Assembly (NCBI GenBank): GCA_028673005.1
Contig: CM054118.1
Coordinates: forward strand, 83,949,855 to 84,013,854
Length of the DNA: 64,000 bases
Direction of reading: 5' to 3'
From: Tanypteryx hageni
Lineage: Eukaryota > Arthropoda > Insecta > Odonata > Petaluridae
The stretch's first letter is position 1. The number at the start of each line of letters is the position of its first letter. Made by a program: the position numbers and the translations under genes. Below, one piece after another: positions 54,704 through 64,000 of the stretch. Below the pieces are notes generated by a model. That model made no database searches, was not told the DNA's origin, and saw only the letters and a program-made list of their open reading frames with translations.

Positions 54704-56560
54704 AAGGAAGGATGAGGAAGGAGGGATGAGAGGAATGGAGGATGAGAGGAAGAACGAAAGAGAAGGAAGAAGATGGGGGAGTTAGAGAGAGGAGGAGGAT
54801 AAGTGGAAGGGAGGAAGAGAGATAGGGAGGAAGAGAGGGAGGAAGTGAGAAGGAAGGAAGAAAAAGGGAGGAAGAGAGGGAGGGAGGAAGTGAGAAGGGA
54901 AGACGAGAGAGACGGAGGAAGTGGGGGAGGGAAGGAAGAGGGAGGAAGAGTGGGAGTGAGAGGGAGGAAGCGGGGAGGGGGAAGAGAGGGAGGGAGGAAG
55001 AGAGGGAGGGAGGAAGAGAGGGAGGGAGGAAGAGGGAGGAAGAGGGGAGGGGGAAGAGAGGGAGGGAGGAAGAGAGGGAGGGAGGAAGAGGGAGGAAGAG
55101 TGGGAGTGAGAGGGAGGAAGAGGGGAGGGGGAAGAGAGGGAGGGAGGAAGAGAGGGAGGAAGAGAGGGAGGGAGGAAGAGAGAGGGAGGTAGAGAGGGAG
55201 GAAGATAGGGAGGAATGGAGATAGGGAGGGATGGAGATAGGGAGGAATGGAGGTAGGGAGGGAATAAAGCGGGGAGTTTGAGAGAGGAGGATGAGAGGAA
55301 AAGAGGAAGAGAGAGAGGGAGGAAGAGAGAGAGAGGGGGAAAAGAGGAGGGAGGAAGAGAGGGAGGGAAGATGAGAGGGAGGGAAGATTAGAGGGAGGGA
55401 GGATGAGAGGAAGGCAGGATTAGTATAATGGAAGATAATGGGAAGGGTGGATTAGAGTAAGGAAGGAAGAGAAAGAGGGATAAAGAGAGGGAGGGAGGGA
55501 GGAAGAGATAGGTAGGAAGAAAGAGAGAGAAAGAGAGGAAGGGAGGAAGAGAGAGGGAGGAAGAGAGGGAGGAAGAGAGGGAGGAAGAGAGGGAGGAAGA
55601 GAGGGAGGGAGGAAGAGAGGGAGGGAGGAAGAGAGGGAGGGAGGAAGAGAGGGAGGGAGGAAGAGAGGGAGGAAGGGAGGGAGGAAGAGAGGAAGGGAGG
55701 AAGAGAGAGAGGGAGGAAGAGAGGGAGGGAGGGAGGAAGGAAGGGAGGGAGGGAGCAAGAGAGGGAGGGAGGAGGAGAAAGAAAGAAAGAAAGAAAAATG
55801 TCTTTATTGGCGAGGTTGAGGCTAAGTAGCCCCCTCTTCCACCTAACCATAAGAGGAGAGGGAGGGAGAGAGGGAGGGAGGACGAGAGATGGGGAAGAAT
55901 CGATGGAGGGAGGATGAGGAAGGGAGGATGAGGAAGGGAGGATGAGGAAGGGAGGATGAGAGGGAGGATGAGAGGAATGGTGGGAGAGATAGTGGGAGTA
56001 AGAGAGATGTAGGAAGAAAGAGAGAAAGTGAGGGAGGGAGGTAGATAGAGGGAGGAAAATATAGGGAGGAAGCGAGAGGGAGAGGAAAATAAAGAGGAAG
56101 AAAGAGAGAGCTGGGAGGAAGAGAGAGAGGGAGAAGAGAGGGAGGAAGAGACGGAGAATGAGAGGGAGGAAAAGACGGAGCATGAGGGGGAAGGGGATAG
56201 GGAGGAAAAGTGAAAGGAAGAGTGAAAGGAAGAGTGAAATGAAGAGAGGAAAGAAGAGAGGAAGAAAGAGAGGGAGGGCAGAGAGGAAGGAATAGAGGAA
56301 GGAAGAGAGGAAGGAAGAGAGGAACGAAGAGAGGAAGGAATAGAGGAAGGAAGAGAGGAAGGAGGAGAGGAAGGAAGAGAGGAATGAAGAAAGGAAGGGA
56401 GAGAGGAATGAAGAGAGTAAGGAGAGGAATGAGGAGAGGATGGAAGAGAGGAAGGAGGAGAGGAAGGAAGAGAGGGAGGTAGAGAGGAAGGAAGAGAGGA
56501 AGGGAGAAATGGAGGGAGGCGTGGAGGTTAGGATGCGAAAGAGGAATGTAGGAGGGGAAG
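54704..56560. repeat. Very long purine tract (GGGAGGAAGAGA-type), about 1.9 kb
   Basis: The plus strand is almost pure A/G, with a dominant irregular unit GAGGGAGGAAGA and many exact GAGGGAGGGAGGAAGA copies (for example 55600-55700). The second half (56200-56560) is made of GGAAGGAAGAGA-type units. One 80-base LINE-tail-like insertion breaks it at 55773-55852. Long frames on either strand encode Arg/Gly/Glu or Ser/Leu/Pro runs only. Confidence 0.95.
55773..55852 (-). mobile_element. Short LINE 3' end inside the purine tract
   Basis: On the minus strand: CTACTTAGCCTCAACCTCGCC, AATAAA, GACATTTTT and a TTTC repeat tail. AATAAA followed by a simple tail is the style of the LINE ends at 49966 and 63270. 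About 60 bases of unique sequence are all that is left, so this is a severely 5'-truncated copy. Confidence 0.5.
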
Positions 56561-59500
56561 AGAGAGAACGCCAAAGAAATGGGATGCGGAGGTGGAACCT
56601 TGTTTTCATCGTGGTATCTCTGAAGAATGCTGTTGTTTATATCCTCAGCAAAGACAATGAAGAACAGTTTCTAATCTGTAGGGCTATGTACTGATGAGCT
56701 TTTTGCTTTCGATGTAATCCTCCGATTATAAAGTGTTTACATGATTTTCTATATACTGCTGTTTTGCTTTTTTATTAAACTTTATCTGTACATTTTTTGT
56801 GTTATGGAGAGAACTCTCCGCTCTTAATTTAAATTTCGCTTAGATTATAATGGGTTATTACTTAAGTTTGGGAGGAATATAAAACATATGCATTAGACAT
56901 TTTTATTTGGAGTAAAATAGTCTACATAATTTTATATATTTTTATGACTCATTTTTTCTTTTATCGATAGTCTTAGGGAAGTTGGTAAGAACTTTCTAAA
57001 TAATGCTTATAACAATTTCCATCACAATTACTGCAAAGACCTCTAGTGGTTTATGTAGCATGTTCATTTTATTGTCTGCTATAGTGACAGAAATGTACGC
57101 TATTCTTTTTCTCCCATTTTTATGAATCATTATTTTCGTGAAAACGTAAATATATACGGATATATTTGCTCAAGACACTATGATACAATTTAAATAATCA
57201 AAAACATTATACGAGATGGAAAAATGTATCTGAGAAGAAACGAACTATTTTTATTCTAACATAAAATTAAATTCCACTTCATAACTTTTTTAAATATTTG
57301 CCTGCGCGATTTTTGTTGTTTTCAGTTTTAGCCGTACTTTAAGCAGTGAATAAAGACGAAGGGCTGAGATAAACAGTGGAATGTGATAGGATGTCAGCGG
57401 ATGTAAATAACCATTAGGATCTCTACATAAATTTCTTAAGATGGGGAACAACTCTAGAGACCCATAGCAACAAGGGGAATATATCAGTGATTAAAAAAAG
57501 GCTGCTTATTCAAAATCAATTTATCCTATTTAATGGGTTGTAATTTTTTTCTAGAAATCTAGTTTACAGCAAATCATAAATCAGTGGGTTATCTTGTCTC
57601 ATATGAAGAACTGGATTACATTTAAGAGAATTATACCATTATTCAACAAATGATAGCCTTGAAACTAAAGAATTTCGTTTCCATAAGTGGATATGATTAC
57701 CTAACTCAGCTCATAATTCATAAATGCATAAATATATAAGAGGCAGATGTCACGTGCATAACTTACCCGGAGCTGTGCTATCCAAACAAATAATGTAACC
57801 TTCGCATTGCTTTGTATATTTCGCGAAGAGCGCATACATGATAAGTATATTTTTAAATTGGAACATTAATACAACAATCGAATCAGACGTTCATGCGCGC
57901 AAAGTACTTCTGAATTATGTTAAAACCATTTCATATTTAATTATGAGAAAATAATCTCCAAATATTTTATTTTAATTCATTTTTATTTTACCAATTAATC
58001 ATCAGACTTGCAAAATTATCGCGCCCTACTAAAACCAAGCACAACAATGGTAATGTTGGCTAGAAATCTTGCTGCAGCATATTCGTGGATTATTTCAATG
58101 TAGGGTGACTGCATTATAAAACTAAAATTTGGATAAATAGAATATTTATTTCGCATTTTAAAAGTGAGAATTTTCCTACTTATTTTATTCGCATCTTAGT
58201 AGTATCACCCTATAATAATAAATTGTGTAATTTTATAAAAGAACTTTATGACAGAATTACTATAAACTGCTCTCGGACATTAGGCGATGCAAAGCGTTAA
58301 GAGTAAGAGTTATACTGGTACTTAAAAGTTAAATAAATGCCTTCCTATAGCGAACTAAGTCGTTACTAGTATTTTTTCTAGGGCTTAGGTTTTGGGTTAG
58401 AATACAAAACGTGACAGAAAGGACATGAGACGAAATAAATGACAGAGAAGGCTGCTAAAGCATGGGTGGTAGAAAAAAAAAGAAGAACCGAGGGTTTTGT
58501 ATTCAGAAGAGAGAAGGACAGTAGATGGGCTTTTGGCATGACGCAGTGCGGGAGGGGAAAGGAAAAATATGGGATTCTATGTGGATGGGGACGCAGAAGG
58601 GACAGGGAACGAGGAAGGGAACAAAAGTAGTAGAGCTGACGGAGTGAGGGAGAGAAGAGAGAGAGAGAGCATATAGGAGGAGAGGACTATGGATAAGTAG
58701 GCCGAGTCAGTTTCTGGGCTCTTCGCTGTTAAGTTTCGGTAGTATGGGGAGAATAAGAGAATGCGGGTGGAAGTTAATCGGATACAGGGCCATTGAGGTG
58801 GGTAAGAAAACCGGGCCCCGCTAATTACAGTGCGGTTGCTATAGAGCGGAATCCAAGCGGCATCTCTCGCGCTGTGTGCCTATCTTCTTTCTACGTCCAC
58901 ACGTGAGAAGAGCTTACGAGGATCGGGACTGTCTGACCACACTGGGATGAGACACGAGAAGAGAGGAAAGGAAGCGTGCTTCGGCCGAAACAGATCGATG
59001 ACTGCGAGTGCTCAGCGAATCGACACCGAGACGGGCGAAGCTCGGAAGTATTACAAATCTGTTCATTTGTCTTTGACGTTTCTGCTTCAATTTAGAAGCA
59101 GGTTGAAAAGAACCATTGTTTTAAATTAAAATAACAAAATTAAATATTCGTTACTTATAATATTAATTTTCAAAAAAGCCGCTTTCAAAAATAATTATCT
59201 TATGCTAGTGGTTCTTATAATTGTGACAGCTAAAATTGCCGCTCACACAGACAGTAAAATCATTATTTCTTTAAAAGATATCCAGCTCGCAAATGAAATG
59301 CTATATTCCCTCTTGGTAATACGAGTTTGCTTATTTACTTCCATCTTCATAAGTATAAGACCGGCGAGAGATAAATTGCATAGTTTCAAATTTTTAGCTC
59401 TCGTAGAATAATACTTTATGGGTGTCAACCTTTTTTATATTTAATAATGATTCATCTATCGTATTAATACAAATAAATTATTTCGTTCTAATTACTTGAA

Positions 59501-60056
59501 GTAGCGAAATACAAAATATCTGTAAATTTAAAAATCGCGTCATACTTAGGAACTTAGAGAGTTAATAAGCATTTTATTTTAACGTAATGCTACTTTAAAT
59601 GGAAAATTCGTCTTTATCTAGGCTCTAGCCCACGCAGTCACACTCATATAGCACGCGCACGCCTCGAGCATCCTCAGAAACTCTCCTTCGCGAGGAATCG
59701 AGGATCAGACGAAGTGAGCGAACGTATGGTTTCGAGGTCGCATTAAAAAGTCATGCGAAGGTTTCCTTATCCCTCGAAGGCATATGGTGGACTCTCATAT
59801 TACCTTACATCCACCATCTTCCATAGCCACTCACTCCCAACCCCATCATCCACTCAATCCCCCCCTCCCCCTCAAATTCTCCCTTCTATTCATCTAGTCT
59901 CTCTCCCCTGCCGACGTGATCACCTTGCTAAGCCTCCTTACCCCTCCTCCTTTCTCTTGCCCAAAACGAACCCTCTTTACTCAACTTCCTCGTTCTCTGC
60001 TATTTTCTCACCATTCTCTCTCACTCCCTTTATTCTTCCATTCTTCATCTTCTCCC
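56561..60056. other. No gene seen
   Basis: AT-rich DNA with a GAGAGA-rich stretch at 58640-58672. One small frame on the minus strand near 57766-57840 ends at a good donor sequence (GTAAGT at about 57766) but lacks a clear acceptor. Nothing else is recognisable. Confidence 0.45.
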
Positions 60057-60185
60057 TCTCTCACCTTCTCTCTCCCTCTATTCTTCCCTCCTTCAATTCC
60101 TCCCTCTCTCACATTCTCTCTCCCTCTATTCTTCCCTCCTTCAATTCCTCCCTCTCTCACATTCTCTCCCTCTATTCCTCCCTCT
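60057..60185. repeat. 48-bp pyrimidine minisatellite, 2.6 copies
   Basis: The unit beginning TCTCTCAC(C/A)TTCTCTC and containing CCTCCTTCAATTCC repeats at 60057, 60105 and partly at 60153. Plus-strand frames through it are low-complexity. Confidence 0.8.
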
Positions 60186-62384
60186 TCCTAATCCTCTTCC
60201 ACTTCCTTTCTCTCTTAAACCATTTTTCGAGAGCGCGATGAGGTCTTCTCCTTTCGGTGAGCCGTCCCAATACAAACTTTCCGGTCTAGGTGCACGTGGT
60301 TACTTTCTTAATGTCCTTTATTCCTAACTATATTACTCAAAAGAAATGAAAACGTAAGGCTATTCAAAGGGAAACTTTATATCCTATTCTTATAAATTGC
60401 ATTCAGTGTTTTCACGCAGCTGTTTTCACTCAATTTCTCTTCCCTCCTTTTCCATTCTGTTTAAATTCCTCAGTATAAATTATTCCTCATGACCGTGGGA
60501 GCCCCTTTGATTATTCACCTTCAATAATTCGCGGTGATCCAAATAGTTTTCTTCAGTAGTATATCAATCGGTGAGCATAACGAAAAACCAAAATAATGAA
60601 GGGGAGAGCAAATAGAGCTGTCGTGTGTGCTGAGCATCTTACAAGGACTCAAATATAAAAATGAGCAATATTTAACATATAATCTTTCAGATATGTTGAA
60701 TGCATTACCAATTTAATATAAATGCATATCTTTACCATCTGATGAATGTTTATGCACTAAGATATACAGTATAATAATTTTGTAATTCTTGGAACTAGAA
60801 AACTTTATCTAATTATTTTCCAAATTTAGAGGAATTAATAAATTGTACAATTTGAATGGAGAAGTTTGACGAATTCAGTTTCCTCTAAGACGTTCAATTA
60901 ATTTGTGTATGTTTCCGTATCACTGTATTTATAGTTTCGTTGAATCTCTTCTACCTTTCGGACTCATATAAGACCTTCAATAAAAGCGTAAATACATATT
61001 ATCACGTGGGAGGTTGATAGAGGAAAAAGAAATCATTCCCGAATACCAATTTACCGAGCTGCTCTGGCTTCACTTTTACATCTTGTCAAAAAACCATAAT
61101 AAATTAAATAATGCTACATATTCTGCTGTCTTAATATATAGTATTATATTTATTTAAATGCATAGTGATTATTGATTTTTCTAACTTGTCTAAATGCTTA
61201 TAGATCTGCAGTATAAAAATCAATTTGACCTATTTTTAAGTAAAGAAAATTAAGAAGGTATTTTATTGGAAGACTTTCCCATTGGATATATCTAAAATGA
61301 TTATACTAATCTGAATACGTCCCAGCTTTTGAGCACAAAGATACTTAATGAATAGGAAATATACATGGGCTGAGTAAATATTCTAGATCAACAGAAGACA
61401 ATGTGTCACTGAGATTTCAAAAATTTCTCAGGAAGATGGAGGCAGATGATATACTTTGTCAAAAGATTTCCAAGTAAAAGTTTCGTAATTGCAGCAATTT
61501 ATCGTCTTCGTTTGCAGAAGCTCAAAAGGAAGAAGGAAAAATGATGTAGTTGGATTTGAAAGGGACCTCACGAAAAAAGCAATGGAAAAGTTGATTACAA
61601 AGCCAGAGACCAGTTCCCTTTCAAAGAACGATCCGTATTGTTTCGGTCGTTGTGATGGACGGGTCTGCCATGAGGGAATAGTAGGCTGGCTTATTAGTGG
61701 CGAAAAAAATTGAAAGACCAAAAATATGCATACAAATTCAACTGGTAAACAGAAAGTTATTAAAGAAGATTCTTGTTTATTTTTCTTCCGTAAGATTTCT
61801 GAGATATGCGTGGATAGCAAATTGGCATATCCTGCCGCATCATCATAGCTGTACTATTACATGAAATGATCGTTATCGTTGTGGCTGCGCTTGTATGACA
61901 CGCCATTAGAGATATATTGAGAAGAAAGACACAACGGTTTAGTTATTGCGTCATGTCTTCATTCTAGTAGTTACTGTTTGTCACTAAGGAAAATAATTCG
62001 ACGGTTACGCCATTCTTCTTTTGTCATTATTCATAGAAGGCCCTCAATTCAATTTATTTAAATTCCAACGAAAAATAGGCAAGACCTTAATTGAGAATTA
62101 AAACGATCACACGTAGAAAATATACAGCAAATGAATAATATATCAAAATCAGAAGCTGATATGTTATTTATAATAAATAATAAAACTATAATCCCTTGCT
62201 CCAAGGACGAAAGTTATTGTAAAAGTAACGCTAATGACGAAGATGTTTTCAAGGAAGGAACGACAGGAAAGGCAAAGACGTTAATATTCAATCCGCTTCT
62301 GTAAATTTTTCCCGCAAATTACGCCTTTTACCCTCAACTTCGTCTTCTACTGTCTTTTTACGCCGTTTCCCTCGCATCCTCTCC
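60186..62384. other. No gene seen
   Basis: AT-rich DNA. Frames at 61428-61820 and 61489-61713 overlap on opposite strands and resemble nothing known. Confidence 0.45.
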
Positions 62385-63345
62385 CTCTTCCCACTTCCCA
62401 CCTACCGCTTCCCATCTCCCCCTCCAACCTCCCCCTCCAACCTCCCCCTCCAACCTCCCCCTCCAACCTCCCCCTCCCAACCCCCCCTCCAACCCCCCCC
62501 CCTCCAACCCCCCCCTCCAAGCTCCCCCTCCAACCTCCCCCTCCAAGCTCCCCCTCTAAGCTCCACTCCCCATAAATTATCCTTACTCAAGTTTTTTTTT
62601 TGTATTGTCTTATATTACTTTGTATTTCTTAATATAACTTTGTATTGTTTTTATATATTTTTTTCTATTGTTTATGTATATTTTTTGTTGTTTTTATTTT
62701 TTTCTATTGTTTTATTTTATTTTGTATTGTATTATATTATTTATGTATTTTATATCTTTTCCTGCTTTCTTATAATATGCATGCCCCAACAACATTCTTT
62801 ATATTAATTCATTGTATATATTTCATGTATATTTCATCTCATTCTGCATACTTGTATATTTCTTGTTTACATTACGTTATTACCTTTACGCGTACTTTTT
62901 TATGACGGTATATAATTACGCTGTATATACGAACTCTCCCACTGTACATACTCCTTTCTATTTAATGTTGTAATTTTGTATTACCATATGTACACTATCT
63001 AGGGTTTTCGCAGGTTTTTCACACCCCCCTTCTTAGTGGGTGTTTTCCTGCGTGGGTTTTACTAGGGGGGACATGTCTGTTTTTACCTAGGTTTTCCCCA
63101 CAAACACAAATCTGTATTCAATTTTATCTTTTTAATTTGTATGATTTAGGTACATAATGTTCATATAATGTATTTTGTTATACCATACTTTATTCTTTTT
63201 CTTGTATTTATTATATTGACGAAGGGTTAAATGTAAGAATGGACCTTCTGGTCTAAATTTCGCCCGAATAAAGACGATTATCTATCTATCTATCTAAGCT
63301 CCCGCTCCAAGCTCCCCCTCCAACCACCCCTCCTTCCTCTCTCTC
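62385..63345. repeat. CTCCCCCTCCAAC-type pyrimidine array split by a LINE end
   Basis: Repeats of CTCCCCCTCCAAC/G at about 62400-62564 resume at 63293-63325 after the inserted LINE 3' end. Minus-strand Gly/Trp/Arg frames (62358-62590) are products of this repeat and not genes. Confidence 0.85.
62565..63292 (+). mobile_element. LINE 3' end (728 bp) with 10-bp target duplication
   Basis: TCTAAGCTCC occurs at 62555-62564 and again at 63293-63302. The insert ends GCCCGAATAAAGACGATTA plus TATC repeats, a poly(A)-like signal and simple tail. It contains no ORF, so it is a 5'-truncated 3' UTR. The hairpin CGCAGG...CCTGCG with inner CACCC/GGGTG lies at about 63009-63053. Confidence 0.75.
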
Positions 63346-63707
63346 CCTCATCCACACCTTTCCTTCTCTATTTTCTTCTTATTCCGGTTTCCTTTCAATT
63401 CGTCTTTTTCTCTACTCTGCTCTCTCGCAAACCCACATCCTCGCAACGCACCAACACTCGCAGCCTTTCTTTGAGACAAAGTAGCAATTTAGAGATCCAG
63501 GGATGACTGGATCTTTTCATCAGTGTATTCACTTCCGTCACAAATCCATTTCTGGTATGACCATTTCGGTCGTCAGGTTATTATTTTGTTGGTGAATACT
63601 TCATACGATAATAAAGGGATATGTGAAAAACAATATCATCACATCACTTTCATAGTAGAATAATTCTTCCCCGCGTTAACGCTTCTTTGTATGAATCCAT
63701 ACTAAAC
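63346..63707. other. No gene seen
   Basis: Pyrimidine-rich then AT-rich spacer before the terminal hAT-like element. Confidence 0.45.
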
Positions 63708-64000
63708 CAGTTGTGCCCAAACTTCTCCAATGGTGGGCCTCATCAGTGGTTGCGAATCCCTTGGCGGGCCGCATTGGAAGTTGCCAATTCTTCGGTGGGC
63801 CGGGTTAGAGTTTAAATCGGAAGTTTACTATATATTCTGAGGTGCCATATAAGTAAAAATAAAGTCTAAGTTTTTCATGGCTAATATTTCAAGTTTTATT
63901 ATCAAAATTTTCAAAAATTATGAATTCCTGTGGTAATTTTTTCGAATTGCTTTTTCGCCATAGCTTCGCGGGCTGCAAAAATACCTCTCGCGGGCCGAAT
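63708..64000. mobile_element. hAT-like element, left end, cut by window edge
   Basis: Starts CAGTTGTGCCCAAACTTCTC, followed by GGTGGGCC, GGCGGGCCGC and GGTGGGCCGGG blocks, the style of hAT terminal and subterminal repeats. Further GCGGGCTGC and GCGGGCCG blocks occur at the window end. The right end and target duplication are outside. Confidence 0.55.

Noticed and set aside
55452..56609. 385-codon minus-strand ORF rich in Leu, Ser and Pro
   Set aside because: It is the complement of the GGGAGGAAGA purine tract; the composition is explained by the repeat and two other frames are also open.
60057..60185. Regularly spaced repeats considered as a CRISPR array
   Set aside because: Units are head-to-tail without unique spacers, and the window is eukaryotic.
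62358..62590. Gly/Trp/Arg-rich minus-strand ORFs
   Set aside because: Encoded by the CTCCCCCTCCAAC array only.

Overview
This window is animal nuclear DNA, most likely from an insect or another arthropod with a large, repeat-filled genome. Evidence: GT-AG introns of several kilobases, a synaptic adhesion gene whose protein looks most like insect neuroligins, long AT-rich stretches without genes, microsatellites, and remains of many transposable-element families (non-LTR retrotransposons, mariner, hAT, piggyBac, pogo-like, Helitron). No bacterial operon, rRNA gene or CRISPR array was seen. The species cannot be named from this sequence.

The only host gene I can support is a neuroligin on the minus strand, from at least 45288 down to the stop codon at 30255. 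Five exons can be joined in phase: 45134-45288, 43603-43730, 36615-37136, 34174-34396 and 30255-30567. Together they encode about 446 residues: the end of the cholinesterase-like ectodomain, an Ala/Pro/Ser-rich stalk, one membrane helix, and a cytoplasmic tail ending in EMRV, a possible PDZ ligand. The two tail exons are GC-rich islands that are easily overlooked. The 5' part of the gene was not found, so the next upstream intron probably exceeds 18 kb.

Layout. 1-13 kb: three copies of a CR1-like LINE; one of them (7063-13010, minus) is split by a plus-strand LINE of a second family (7168-10081) with an 11-bp target duplication. 15.7-16.4 kb: an old LINE relic. 16.6-18.4 kb: a mariner relic carrying two later insertions, fused upstream to the N-terminus of a hAT-type transposase. 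18.4-22.4 kb: SINE-like, hAT-like and tandem repeats. 22.7-25.0 kb: a decayed piggyBac element. 30-45 kb: the neuroligin exons, with hAT-like, Helitron-derived and pogo-like elements in its introns. 49.4-56.6 kb: very long purine tracts holding a jockey/CR1-type LINE, itself split by a second copy of the 7168-10081 family with an intact 812-codon ORF. 56.6-64 kb: mostly AT-rich DNA with pyrimidine tracts, a LINE 3' end with target duplication (62565-63292) and the start of a hAT-like element at the right edge.

Apart from neuroligin, everything recognisable is mobile DNA, and the nesting gives relative ages. The mariner and piggyBac remains are old. The CR1-like and endonuclease-RT LINE copies are younger. 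The copy at 51.9-54.4 kb is probably the youngest LINE insertion.
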